Positions 6,778 to 16,146 of a DNA stretch of 64,000 nucleotides are shown in pieces; positions within the stretch are counted from its first letter, which is position 1, and each line of letters begins with the position of its first letter. The stretch is from a virus. The notes below the pieces were generated by a model. It was not told the DNA's origin and ran no database searches. It saw nothing but the letters and a program-made list of their open reading frames with translations. The position numbers and the translations under genes are program-made. The stretch is taken from the IMG/VR virus record IMGVR_UViG_3300042731_011014, positions 62,001 through 126,000 of that record, one strand, 5' to 3'.

Positions 6778-7515
6778 CTATTTATTCTTCGGTTTTGTCG
6801 CCAAAAAATCAATCATTGTTTTTCCGCCAGTACGCTTCAAAGTATCAATAATATTCTTGCCAATCTTGTTTTTAACCGGCTTACTGGCCCATTTTACAGC
6901 CCTTGCTCTAAGTTTAGAACCAAGTTGGGTAATTTCCTTCTTTGAAAGCTTTTTATTATTATCGACAATAATAAAATTACTCCCACCAAAAAGAGTTTGA
7001 AATTTCCCCATATTATTTTGAACTTGGTTCCAGCTTTTTATTACTACATCCTTTGGTACACTTCTTTTTCTTTTCTCATTCCTTTCATGAGCAACGTCTA
7101 ATGATGTATTCACAAAAACCATAGCAGTATCATAACCAAAACCTTCGAGTCTTTTCCTTGCTTTCGATATTTCATCGTAATCCTTGCCAGTCCCATCAAC
7201 AACTATCCCAAGCATTCCACCTAACCAATATCCTTCCCGTTTTTTAGTAATCTTTTTTGCATAATCCCTTGCTACCATCTGTTTTTTATACATTAATGGC
7301 TTTTTTGGATCTATATCAAAAGATAAACCTCTCCCTCCTAAAAGAACTTCGAATGCAAGATCTGTATTTAAAAACTTCAATCCAGCCCCAGCGAACATAT
7401 GGTTAGCTATAAAGCTTTTTCCGCTCCCTGGGCCACCAGCAAGAAAAACAGCTTTAAAAATATAAGGATCATTAATCCCCTCTGCAATCATTCTAAGTTC
7501 TTCAAGTAAATCCAT
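6778..7515 (-). CDS. P-loop kinase, zeta-toxin/AAA_33-like
   Basis: A 245-aa protein with a Walker A motif GGPGSGKS at residues 27-34 preceded by FKAVFLA, and a downstream strand GIVVDGTGKDYDEI that fits a substrate-binding or Walker B region. Basic residues HERNEKRKRSVP follow as a probable lid. This is the layout of small phage kinases related to zeta toxins and polynucleotide kinases, which phosphorylate nucleotides, nucleic acids or sugars; the substrate cannot be read from sequence. Homologues are common in large myophages close to structural genes. The 3' end abuts the broken nuclease-like gene, suggesting one accessory unit. Confidence 0.8.
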   Translation of the reverse strand: MDLLEELRMIAEGINDPYIFKAVFLAGGPGSGKSFIANHMFAGAGLKFLNTDLAFEVLLGGRGLSFDIDPKKPLMYKKQMVARDYAKKITKKREGYWLGGMLGIVVDGTGKDYDEISKARKRLEGFGYDTAMVFVNTSLDVAHERNEKRKRSVPKDVVIKSWNQVQNNMGKFQTLFGGSNFIIVDNNKKLSKKEITQLGSKLRARAVKWASKPVKNKIGKNIIDTLKRTGGKTMIDFLATKPKNK

Positions 7516-7530
7516 TTTTATATTCTCCTA

Positions 7531-9903
7531 TTAAGGTTCAAGTACCATTCTAAAAGTTTTCATTCGATTAATACCTTCCCAGATTGTTTCCATCGTATAA
7601 GTAGCCACAAGACCCGTAATCTCGGCCCCACCATCCGTTGCAGCCTCAGCATTGGCCTTACTGTCAAACACCCTCACACGCGCTGTAATGAGCTGAGAGT
7701 CCGCATCATGCGAGGTGTTATCAATATAAGCATTCTCGTGATTAAGGCCCAGGAGGCGGGCTATAGCCGTCAAATCAGGCATTTTATTCGCTATATCATG
7801 AAGTGAGTCTTGAGATGAATCAAAATCACCATCGCCCCCATCTTTAATAAGCTCAATATTATCGCCTATATTAGTAACATTCGTATTGATCATGTCACCT
7901 GTGGCAGCAATATCATGAAGTGAATCCGTTGTGTTACTAAAATCACCATCACCGCCATCCATTATCCTATTCGCTTTAGTGTTAATCTCAGCCGCATGCC
8001 TGGATTGATCATGGAGCGAATCTTCTGTAGCCAAAAAATCACCATCCCCACCATCCTTAATCAATTCCAAATCAACCTGGTTCGCGGCCACACTTTCACT
8101 GATCTTTTTCAGCGAATCATCATCAGTATTAAAACCAACACCCTTAATCTCCTCTAAATCAGTTCCAATATTACCCAAATCATTATCAATACTATTAAAA
8201 TTAAACTCATTCGCTAAACGCTGGTCGTGTAACGAGTCAAGAGTATTAGAAAAATCTCCTGTACCGCCGTCCTTAATAAGTCCCAAATCAGTAATAATAC
8301 TTATATTATCTCCTTGTAAGTCATGTAAACTATCCTTCGACGGATCAAAATCACCATCCCCGCCATCCTTGATTAATTGGATCTGCGGATTTAAATCTTT
8401 TGTGAAAAGTTTTATATCATGAAGGCTATCCTCACCAGGCACAAAATCACCATGACCTCCGTCTTTAACTAACTGAATTTCAGTATTTAAACTCTCATAA
8501 TGGAGTGTTTGATCTCTAAGACTATCCTCACCAGGTACAAAATCACCATCGCCGCCATCTTTGATTAATTCCAAATCCACCACAATACTATCCACATCAA
8601 CCTCTACCGCATTTTGCTGCTCCCTTAAATCATGAAGCGAATCAGTACTAGAATTAAAATCGCCGTCTCCGCCATCTTTTATTAATTCGAGATCTACTTG
8701 ATTGGCAGCTACCGCATTACTCAGGGCATTATCAGCAATTGTTCTATCATGCAATGAATCCTGTGTAGGACTAAAATCACCATGACCCCCATCTTTGATC
8801 ATCTCAAGCTGATCTCTTAAATCATGAAGTGAATCCTTATCTACATCAAAATCACCGTGACCGCCATCAAGTGCAGAATCAACTTTTCCAGAAATATTAT
8901 CCCCTCTAATACTCTGATCATGCAGAGAATCGCTACTAGGGTTAAAATCCCCGTCTCCCCCATCCTTGATAAGAGATAGCTCTGTTTCAATAGCCGCAAA
9001 CTTACCTTGAATGTCGTGAAGTGAATCCGTAGTTGGAACAAAATCACCGTCGCCTCCATCCTTAACAAACTGAATCTCTTCTTCTATCGCTTTCAGTGAA
9101 TGATCAGCGGTAAATGTTCCCGTATTACCATCCTTAACCCATTGAATTTGAGTATTATTTCTATCACTATGTCTAGTTTGATCATGTAAACTGTCTTCGG
9201 ATGGATCGAAGTCACCATGACCGCCATCCTTAATTAATTCAAGGTCCACCTGATTTGCTGCAATAACAGACGTATGATCATGAAGTGAATCAGTATTTGG
9301 ATTGAAGTCACCATGACCGCCATCCTTAACCAGTTGGATTTGATTATTTAAATTATTATAATTACTTACCTGAGAAGCTTGAATCGCTGCAAACTGAGCA
9401 GCATGATCATGTAATGAGTCTTGAGATGGATTAAAGTCGCCATCCCCGCCATCTTTGATAAGCTCGACATCTGTTTTTATCGTTGAAATTTTCTCATCAA
9501 TGTTATCTGTGAACCCCCCAACATGAATCTCGCCATATTGAGGGGTGTTTTCTGCATCAGTTTTCGGATCCTGCACAATTATAAATTGGTAAACATCAAA
9601 CCCATTGATAGGATTAGTTATTTTCGATGTGTCAAACCCGCGCTGATGAGATGGTTCATTTAACTGATACTCTCCAGGTGCATTGGTCGAATCAACCTCA
9701 TTCATACTTTCTAATAATTGAACCACACTGCCAACCGACTTAAAGGTTTCATCACTCCAATCATAAAAATCCCCATTAGAAGATCGCCAAACCTTAATCT
9801 TGATATCAGTTTTTAACGCTAACGGATCACCATTATCATCTAATATTGTCGCAATAACTGGTTCCTTATCGCCATTCTGAATTCTCACTGAAGAATAATT
9901 CAT
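7531..9903 (-). CDS. Repeat-rich tail fibre protein, 790 aa
   Basis: Residues 1-130 form an all-beta N-terminal domain of the type found in baseplate upper proteins (EPVIATILDDNGDPL, VWRSSNGDFYDW, GEYQLNEPSH). Residues 146-703 hold 17 repeats with consensus LIKDGGDGDFxPxxDSLHD, each followed by a variable helical segment of 10-20 residues. Repeats 4 and 14 are degenerate. The C-terminal 87 residues (LTAIARLLGLNHENAYID...MKTFRMVLEP) form a separate beta domain. I infer a long trimeric shaft with alternating beta turns and coiled coil and a C-terminal tip. Same strand and spacing as its neighbours. Confidence 0.8.
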   Translation of the reverse strand: MNYSSVRIQNGDKEPVIATILDDNGDPLALKTDIKIKVWRSSNGDFYDWSDETFKSVGSVVQLLESMNEVDSTNAPGEYQLNEPSHQRGFDTSKITNPINGFDVYQFIIVQDPKTDAENTPQYGEIHVGGFTDNIDEKISTIKTDVELIKDGGDGDFNPSQDSLHDHAAQFAAIQASQVSNYNNLNNQIQLVKDGGHGDFNPNTDSLHDHTSVIAANQVDLELIKDGGHGDFDPSEDSLHDQTRHSDRNNTQIQWVKDGNTGTFTADHSLKAIEEEIQFVKDGGDGDFVPTTDSLHDIQGKFAAIETELSLIKDGGDGDFNPSSDSLHDQSIRGDNISGKVDSALDGGHGDFDVDKDSLHDLRDQLEMIKDGGHGDFSPTQDSLHDRTIADNALSNAVAANQVDLELIKDGGDGDFNSSTDSLHDLREQQNAVEVDVDSIVVDLELIKDGGDGDFVPGEDSLRDQTLHYESLNTEIQLVKDGGHGDFVPGEDSLHDIKLFTKDLNPQIQLIKDGGDGDFDPSKDSLHDLQGDNISIITDLGLIKDGGTGDFSNTLDSLHDQRLANEFNFNSIDNDLGNIGTDLEEIKGVGFNTDDDSLKKISESVAANQVDLELIKDGGDGDFLATEDSLHDQSRHAAEINTKANRIMDGGDGDFSNTTDSLHDIAATGDMINTNVTNIGDNIELIKDGGDGDFDSSQDSLHDIANKMPDLTAIARLLGLNHENAYIDNTSHDADSQLITARVRVFDSKANAEAATDGGAEITGLVATYTMETIWEGINRMKTFRMVLEP
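7795..9468 (-). repeat. 17 in-frame repeats of about 90-130 nt encoding DGGxGDF...DSLHD
   Basis: The DNA repeats encode the shaft of the fibre. The best conserved nucleotides cover the codons for K-D-G-G-D/H-G-D-F and D-S-L-H-D (on the plus strand seen as recurrent aaatcaccatc.ccgccatc and tcatgaagtgaatc). Spacers vary in length and sequence, and codon use varies between copies, so the array has aged and is not a recent expansion. Such an array can change copy number by recombination. Confidence 0.85.
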
Positions 9904-9910
9904 TTTTACA

Positions 9911-10372
9911 TTAACCCTGCGAGCTACCGGTTACTCTTAAGTTATTCTTAAGCATTATCCCTTTAATATTACTATTCATATCTGATACAACATCAATCAT
10001 TTTGTTAATACTTTTTCTTAGCTCATTTTGACTGTCATGCATTTTAATCAATAAGTTATTTAAATCACCAACACCATTACTTAACGTCTTCAAGGAATCA
10101 TCCATCGACCTCCTAACATACCATACCGGCACGCCATCCTCATCCCTTACATTATGCATTTCTAATAATTTTTCCGATTCCTTAGCAACTCTCTTTAAAA
10201 GAGCATCTGTCTCAGAAATATTTTTTTCAACCTTTATATAACACCTATCAGGTTGTTTACCTGCCGTTGCAGCTTTTGGAATAAACCTATTAGCTAATAT
10301 CTTTAAAACTTCAATTATTCCAAGCGACATTGCTACCACAACTCCAAGCAATGTTAAATCTACTGTTTCCAT
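9911..10372 (-). CDS. Membrane-anchored coiled-coil protein
   Basis: I place the start at ATG 10372, preceded by TTGAGG; an in-frame TTG at 10384 is less likely. The protein (153 aa) has one N-terminal hydrophobic segment (LTLLGVVVAMSLGIIEVLKIL), then a mostly helical region with DEDGVPVWYVRRSMDDSLKTL and long charged heptads. This architecture is common in phage proteins near lysis genes, but holin or spanin function is not shown. It follows the patatin-like gene directly (TGATTGAGG), so the two are translationally linked and may act together at the membrane. Confidence 0.7.
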   Translation of the reverse strand: METVDLTLLGVVVAMSLGIIEVLKILANRFIPKAATAGKQPDRCYIKVEKNISETDALLKRVAKESEKLLEMHNVRDEDGVPVWYVRRSMDDSLKTLSNGVGDLNNLLIKMHDSQNELRKSINKMIDVVSDMNSNIKGIMLKNNLRVTGSSQG

Positions 10373-10384
10373 TTTATACCTCAA

Positions 10385-11200
10385 TCAAGAAAACACTTCT
10401 TTTGCCCTATCATAACCAATTTTCATCATTGCTCGCATTTCCTCGGGAACAAACTTAAGAGAATTCTTTGTTAATTCCTTTTCCGGCTCAATAATAATTA
10501 GATCAATATCATCACACATTACTGAATCAATATCGTTATTTCTTATTTCTGTAACCATTAAATCAAGAGATCTAAATAATGTGCTTGGAATTCTATTATA
10601 TTTTTCCTTATTTCTCGTGACCGTAGGTGGTGATAGTTTAATTGCGAAAATTCGCTTTGCTCCACAATCTATAGCCGCCTGAATTGGCACAACTTCTCGT
10701 ATGCCACCATCTAAATGATAATCACCACCCTCAAAGATCTGCACAGGTGGCATAAAACCAGGTTCATTACTACTTGCTAAAAGCGCTCTTCGAAATTCAT
10801 TAACACACATCATCTTCGGCGACCAATAACATATACTTCCAGAATTTAAATTCACTGTGCAAACATAAACACCCTTACTACTTTGTCTCAACTTATAAAA
10901 AATAAACGGTGTCAAGTTAGTATTAATAATATTTTTTAATCCACTATCATTATATAAAGAAGCTCGCCAAGGAAGTGTTAAACAACAATTTTTTCTCAAA
11001 AGATCTTTTGTTCTAACATTAGAATAAATTTTTTTTACTATATGAAAATCACCGCTGGCAACCAATGGAACAATTAATGCTCCTGTGCTTGTTCCAATTA
11101 AAATATCAAATGATTCACCTTTCTCTAACAACCACTCAATTGCCCCAATAGCAAAAGCCCCCTTACACCCGCCACCACTTATTACTAGTGCTGTTTTCAT
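10385..11200 (-). CDS. Patatin-like phospholipase
   Basis: A 271-aa member of the patatin family, Ser-Asp dyad acyl hydrolases that cut membrane phospholipids. The oxyanion motif is GGGCKG (residues 9-14), the nucleophile elbow GTSTG has Ser38, and the catalytic Asp164 is in HLDGGIREVVP. All expected residues are present and the length fits the minimal patatin domain. There is no signal peptide. Its start overlaps the stop of a fibre gene (ATGA at 11200-11197) and the next gene is a membrane-anchored coiled-coil protein. It could aid lysis, act during entry as a virion enzyme, or serve as a host-directed effector. Confidence 0.9.
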   Translation of the reverse strand: MKTALVISGGGCKGAFAIGAIEWLLEKGESFDILIGTSTGALIVPLVASGDFHIVKKIYSNVRTKDLLRKNCCLTLPWRASLYNDSGLKNIINTNLTPFIFYKLRQSSKGVYVCTVNLNSGSICYWSPKMMCVNEFRRALLASSNEPGFMPPVQIFEGGDYHLDGGIREVVPIQAAIDCGAKRIFAIKLSPPTVTRNKEKYNRIPSTLFRSLDLMVTEIRNNDIDSVMCDDIDLIIIEPEKELTKNSLKFVPEEMRAMMKIGYDRAKEVFS

Positions 11201-12228
11201 ACGATCACCTGAATATTATTTGGTCTATACAACTGGAACCAAAAAGATACTTCCCCGCCCAACGGACTTTTTTTTCTAACCGTAAGAACAGTTTTCCAAT
11301 TTTGATGAATCCACTCCGTTTTTGAAACATCTACATCAAAAACACCCATAGGATTACCAAGAAAAATATTACTAAACGTTTTTATTTGAAAAGTTAAATC
11401 CATTAAATGATAATTCCCAGACGGAATTGGAGTTGATTCCTCCCATGTACACGCTGGTATAATAATACCTGTATCAAAATCCACATCCCAAAAACCAGTG
11501 CCAATCTGTTCAACAGGAGCACAATTTGCTAGTTTCAATTTTTTATCAGCAACTGGCGCTGACGCAGGAATAAAAATATTATTAGATGTATCATGATAAA
11601 CATCTGTCTCACCACTTACATCATGTACATTCGCCGGTATCTCAAAATGCAACCACCACCTATCCTCAGATGGTTTCCAATTTTCTACAGGAGTATTAAT
11701 TAATCTCCCATCTTTTATTGCAACAGGGGTATTAAACTGAACATCAACACTCTTGATTGTTCCATTAGCTGTATTCACCTCAGATTTATCGAACTCCACA
11801 ATAATAAAATCCCCCTCTCCTAGTCCAAGATTTGGAGGAGTTGGACTCATATCATCTGACGCGCCAGTAACATAAAGCATCCAACCCTGTGGCATAGGAG
11901 CATTTACAACATTAATACGGGAGTCTTTTTCTTGAGGAGTATCAATCCTAACCTTCAAAAAATCATCATCAGTTATCGGCAACCGCTGTACAAAATTAAA
12001 AACATGGGCAAGCGCTTCCTGAAGTGTTAAATCTCTCGATCCATCATTTACTGTTAACGATAAATCAGGATTTACTAAATCAGCTAATAACTGCTCAGAA
12101 TAGGCAATTTTTAGCCGAGACAAATGCACTTCTAAATCAAGATCATCGTTTGCTGGTATAGAAACCGCTGGAACTGTGTCCTGTAACTTCCAAATAGTAT
12201 CACCATTATTTTTTATAATTGTTGGCAT
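11197..12228 (-). CDS. Fibre-associated structural protein, 343 aa
   Basis: An all-beta acidic protein without enzymatic motifs. The opening TIIKNNGDTIWKLQDTVPAV and the segment LEVHLSRLKIAYSEQLLADL resemble the start of the next upstream fibre (NKTGSIINLQKIVAPDMELPDG), so both probably attach through the same kind of N-terminal domain. The C-terminal half contains long Trp-rich beta strands (DRWWLHFEIPANVHD, EVSFWFQLYRPNN). It overlaps the patatin-like gene by 4 nt. I infer a fibre tip or accessory subunit. Confidence 0.6.
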   Translation of the reverse strand: MPTIIKNNGDTIWKLQDTVPAVSIPANDDLDLEVHLSRLKIAYSEQLLADLVNPDLSLTVNDGSRDLTLQEALAHVFNFVQRLPITDDDFLKVRIDTPQEKDSRINVVNAPMPQGWMLYVTGASDDMSPTPPNLGLGEGDFIIVEFDKSEVNTANGTIKSVDVQFNTPVAIKDGRLINTPVENWKPSEDRWWLHFEIPANVHDVSGETDVYHDTSNNIFIPASAPVADKKLKLANCAPVEQIGTGFWDVDFDTGIIIPACTWEESTPIPSGNYHLMDLTFQIKTFSNIFLGNPMGVFDVDVSKTEWIHQNWKTVLTVRKKSPLGGEVSFWFQLYRPNNIQVIV

Positions 12229-14589
12229 CTATGACTCCCTATTTCCCTTAAATCTCACCCAATCAATGATCAAATTCCTAGCAGAAGATCCTTGATTTTC
12301 ATGATAAACATGACCTTGTAACAAATAAGTTGGAATATTGGTCAAATGAGTATTTTTAAGAACATCATCAATATAAAATTTCACAGTTGATCCATCAGTA
12401 GAAATAATTCTGAATTTATGCCAATTTGTATCTTGGGCTGTACCAGTATCAAGGTCAGTAATCGATCCACCAACTCTAGTTCTACTAAACCAATTGCCGG
12501 TTCCATCAAGAAAGAAAAAACATTCCGCTGTACCCGCGTTGTTCTGGCCACCTAACTCTATCCAATGAGCAGAAGTTTCCAGCATCCTTGCTCTATATGT
12601 TAAGTCTATACATCCGGGAACAGAAAAAAAGGCAAAATTTGAACTTATATAATTAGTTCCAGAGACCGGCCCAACTATTAATTGCAACTGACCAGCCAAC
12701 CCATCCACAACAGCAATAGATGATCCTGCGCCACTAACTTCTGTATACCAAAGATCTGTATTTAAATGAGCAAAATCATCAAACATATCTAAACCAGATT
12801 CTGGATCATATCCCCCCGGTATATTTAACCTCGCTCGACCTCCTCCAACATCAGTAAATGTTACACCATCACCAACAACATCAAGAATTGAATGAGGTGT
12901 ACTGGCTAACGTAACAGTATCTCGCTCCATTGTTATATTGGAACCAGATCCAGTATCACCCTTTGGCCCTTGCGCCCCCGTTTGACCCCGAATCCTCATT
13001 ATCGTAAGACCTGAGCCACCAGCCCTAAGATTAATCGTACTTGTGCCAAGTGTCCGCCTGGCTTGTATTTTAATTTTGTCTCCCCACCCAACTGAAACAA
13101 CAGCAAACGCTATCGCCTGACCGCCATAATTCAATTGACGAGCATACGAGGGCGATACCATTCCGGCAATTTCCGTATAACCAGATCCGGTATCAATAGA
13201 CATGCGCATTTCTGCTTCAGATCTGCTTGATCCAGAAATCACATTCACTGCCACTCTAGCAAAAATAGCCACTGTATCAGTAGCCTCAAAGGTTACCTCA
13301 GCAGAGGAGCCTGTATGCTCAAACATTGCATCTTTTTTGCGCTCTGTATCTAACGGAACATCGGTCCATCCAGAACTAATATCTGTTCCTCCAGCCGCAT
13401 CATAGGCATCAAAATATTCGGTCGCCTCACTAATACCCTGAAAAGTTATCTCCTTCCAAACAGCATTACTTGTTGAAGCATCAACACATATAAACGCCTT
13501 ATCCGTTGTATTGTTATGCCAAATTGAATTTATTGAATACCCGTCTACGTCGTCATCACCAGCGCCCGGATCCGTAGTAGCTCCAACATTGTTCTTTGTG
13601 TTCGAAACATTTTCCAAACCAACGTGACTCGCGGGCTGAGTTACAGTTGTGTGATCGTCTAATGTATCCCCATCATCACTAACATCCCGGCCATCTACGG
13701 TCCCAGAAGTTGCTATGTTCCCTAAATCATCTATTGTCACAGCCGAATTCTGAATTATTTTACCGGCCGCGCCATCAAACCTAGCAATTGCATTATCAGT
13801 CGAGCTTCCTGGCCCAGAAACATCCCCTGTCCCAGCACCACCAGAAGGATATTCTATCCAAGTTGAGCCATCATATACCCAATGAGAGCTATCATCCGTT
13901 TGTTTGGCCTCATCGCCCTCTTGGACGGTTAGGGCGAGTCTTTCTGTTGAATCAGCTACAATATGAACTTCTGGCAAGGCAACCGAAGGTATCTTTGAAG
14001 CCGGAACCTTCCCACCTGCATCAAGATCACAAACACCGTTTACTGCACCCTTCTCACTCGAAGGGATCGCCCCAATATTCGCTGGATCTAAATTTGGATG
14101 TGGATCCGCGCTATTTTCATGAGTACTGAAATCCGAAATTGTTACAGCACCAACCTGGGCGGCTGTAACATCATGGGGATTAGAAGTACTATTAGCATGA
14201 ATATTATGTACCGATTGACCAACAAGAGGATTTCCACTATCTATTACACCAGCCCCATCTAAGGCATCTTTTTGGTCGCTCGTAGGATCGTTTGAATTAT
14301 CGTGATGATCAGTTGCGCTAACATCCTCTAATTGATCGTGTGAAATCTGAGTTATTACAGGAGGGGTTGAAGCATCTATTGCCTCCTGATTACTGAGTAG
14401 TTCCCCATTAATTCTAACTTCAATATCATCCGCATTAACTAAGGTAATATATTCAGAATTAAATGGGATTTTCTCTTCATCGTTCCATAGAGAAACATCC
14501 ACCCATACACCGTCCGGCAACTCCATATCCGGAGCAACAATTTTCTGGAGATTTATGATAGAGCCCGTTTTGTTGCGTACTTCAAACAT
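12229..14589 (-). CDS. Modular tail fibre with C-terminal lectin-like domain, 786 aa
   Basis: N-terminal attachment domain (residues 1-80), then SHDQLEDVSATDHHDN, NPHDVTAAQVGA and SADPHPNLDPANIGA units typical of phage fibre shafts. A module SSTDNAIARFDGAAGKIIQN is shared with the next gene. A short collagen-like GAQGPKGDTG precedes the last domain. The C-terminal 190 residues (DMFDDFAHLNTDLWYTEV ... HKFRIISTDGSTVKFYIDD ... DWVRFKGNRES) form a concanavalin/LamG-like beta sandwich, closely similar to the end of the 335-aa protein at 16872-17879. Probable receptor-binding fibre. Confidence 0.8.
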   Translation of the reverse strand: MFEVRNKTGSIINLQKIVAPDMELPDGVWVDVSLWNDEEKIPFNSEYITLVNADDIEVRINGELLSNQEAIDASTPPVITQISHDQLEDVSATDHHDNSNDPTSDQKDALDGAGVIDSGNPLVGQSVHNIHANSTSNPHDVTAAQVGAVTISDFSTHENSADPHPNLDPANIGAIPSSEKGAVNGVCDLDAGGKVPASKIPSVALPEVHIVADSTERLALTVQEGDEAKQTDDSSHWVYDGSTWIEYPSGGAGTGDVSGPGSSTDNAIARFDGAAGKIIQNSAVTIDDLGNIATSGTVDGRDVSDDGDTLDDHTTVTQPASHVGLENVSNTKNNVGATTDPGAGDDDVDGYSINSIWHNNTTDKAFICVDASTSNAVWKEITFQGISEATEYFDAYDAAGGTDISSGWTDVPLDTERKKDAMFEHTGSSAEVTFEATDTVAIFARVAVNVISGSSRSEAEMRMSIDTGSGYTEIAGMVSPSYARQLNYGGQAIAFAVVSVGWGDKIKIQARRTLGTSTINLRAGGSGLTIMRIRGQTGAQGPKGDTGSGSNITMERDTVTLASTPHSILDVVGDGVTFTDVGGGRARLNIPGGYDPESGLDMFDDFAHLNTDLWYTEVSGAGSSIAVVDGLAGQLQLIVGPVSGTNYISSNFAFFSVPGCIDLTYRARMLETSAHWIELGGQNNAGTAECFFFLDGTGNWFSRTRVGGSITDLDTGTAQDTNWHKFRIISTDGSTVKFYIDDVLKNTHLTNIPTYLLQGHVYHENQGSSARNLIIDWVRFKGNRES

Positions 14590-15567
14590 TTATGCTCTCC
14601 ACTTTACTAAAAACCAACCCTGAACATCAGTAGTCGCATTGGGACCACCATTCCTTGCAGCAAGAACACTACCCTGAGTAAAATTAGCATCCAACGAGTT
14701 CGAATAACCAGAAACAGCAGTTGAATTTCCGGCAACTATTGTCGTCCCATCATCTGTAAGCTCAAAATCAGCATTATCTGTATCAGATCTTGAATATCCA
14801 GCCCCAACAACAGTACCATTCCATGGTACAACATAACCTATTGTCGCTGAAAACGTTAACCCATTAACACCACGATAATACCCACCAGACGGAGTACTTC
14901 CGTTTCTACCAAACTGAAAAATGGCCATCGACTCTGACAACCATTTCGATCTTGATTCATCATAAGTCATCCACATTTGAAGTGTTATATTATAATACCG
15001 ATCACCATTTTGAGGAGTCGGCGAACTTGGATCGCTAGTACCAGGAGGATGAATAAAGGCCCCTTGAATTCGCCCATTATTATCTATCGTGGGCACACTA
15101 TTTTGAATTATTTTACCTGTTGTACCATTGAACCTGGCTATCGCATTATCCACAGAACTGGCCGGCCCATCAACATCACCCGCAGAATCAAGTAATGTTC
15201 CAGCTGTAAAAAAAGCTCGATCTTGATAAATATTTGTTACATCCAAAACATCAGTAACTACCCTAGCAAGACGAATATGAATTACCGATGAACCAGGATA
15301 CCCAGTTGTATTTACTTGAAGCGTACCGGTGGAATCAAGGTAAACATAATTTGTATCATTTGCTGTAACTGAATTAGTAACCGATCCAGCATATAATCCC
15401 TTTGTGCCAGCCATATCATATCCAAACTGTTGAACTGATACAGTCAGAATACCATCTCTCTCGACGGCACCATCTTTAAAAACAGCGGCGACCGCGGCCT
15501 CAACCTCATTACCATCCTTGTCATACCATACGGTCTGAACAATCGGTTTTTCATAATCAAAAGCCAT
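14590..15567 (-). CDS. Tail fibre protein, 325 aa
   Basis: Begins with a compact domain (KPIVQTVWYDKDGNEVEA) and contains the module SSVDNAIARFNGTTGKIIQN found in the upstream 786-aa fibre, followed by DRYYNITLQMWMTYDESRSKW and a C-terminal beta domain (GVNGLTFSATIGYVVPWNGT). It looks like a shorter fibre assembled from the same parts. Only 1 nt separates its 3' end from the start of the next fibre gene. No enzymatic motif. Its job is inferred from modules and position. Confidence 0.7.
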   Translation of the reverse strand: MAFDYEKPIVQTVWYDKDGNEVEAAVAAVFKDGAVERDGILTVSVQQFGYDMAGTKGLYAGSVTNSVTANDTNYVYLDSTGTLQVNTTGYPGSSVIHIRLARVVTDVLDVTNIYQDRAFFTAGTLLDSAGDVDGPASSVDNAIARFNGTTGKIIQNSVPTIDNNGRIQGAFIHPPGTSDPSSPTPQNGDRYYNITLQMWMTYDESRSKWLSESMAIFQFGRNGSTPSGGYYRGVNGLTFSATIGYVVPWNGTVVGAGYSRSDTDNADFELTDDGTTIVAGNSTAVSGYSNSLDANFTQGSVLAARNGGPNATTDVQGWFLVKWRA

Positions 15568-15575
15568 TTAAAATC

Positions 15576-16145
15576 CTAATCGACAAAATAAGTCATAGAA
15601 TAACTAACTTCTGCACTACCACCACCAGACACTTTTTCTACTTTTAGAATAACGTCTCCAACAGCCGGAGTTACTGCATTACCCTTCACATTATCCAAAT
15701 TTGCTCCAGTGTTCACAGCCGTTACATTTGTCTCAATATTTCCTGCAACAATATAATCAAAGTCTCCCGCAGTTTGAGCTAAATCAATTCCAAAAATCTT
15801 CGTGCTTTGACCAATTTCACTTTTTAATCTAGCTGTATCGGTTGCATACAATGAAACAGCATGCAGCCAACCTATAGTTGCATCAGTACCATTTATTGCG
15901 AGAATGATGCCTATCATACTTTTCCACTGAGAGATCATTCTTTCTTTTATTATTCTAGCACTCGAACTAACAACCTTCACACTGCTACTACCAGAATGTT
16001 TATAATCGCCTCCTCCACCATCTAAATCTATCAAAATAAAATAAGTTGTATTGGTGATAGCAGAATTATAAAATTCTACTGCAACAAACTTTTCCGCCAC
16101 TTTAGATTGAGGTGTGCTATCCACTTCTGCAATTACAAAACTCAT
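15576..16145 (-). CDS. Structural protein, 189 aa
   Basis: All-beta, Thr/Val/Ile-rich, with Gly clusters (LDGGGGDYKHSG, VSGGGSAEVSYS) typical of small fibre or decoration proteins. No membrane segment or metal site. It lies inside a run of fibre genes, separated from its neighbours by 8 nt and 1 nt. I do not recognise the family; virion association is inferred from context. Confidence 0.6.
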   Translation of the reverse strand: MSFVIAEVDSTPQSKVAEKFVAVEFYNSAITNTTYFILIDLDGGGGDYKHSGSSSVKVVSSSARIIKERMISQWKSMIGIILAINGTDATIGWLHAVSLYATDTARLKSEIGQSTKIFGIDLAQTAGDFDYIVAGNIETNVTAVNTGANLDNVKGNAVTPAVGDVILKVEKVSGGGSAEVSYSMTYFVD

Positions 16146-16146
16146 T

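Noticed and set aside
7795-9468. CRISPR-like array
   Set aside because: The repeats vary in sequence and length, keep a reading frame and encode a conserved protein motif, so they are coding repeats of a fibre.
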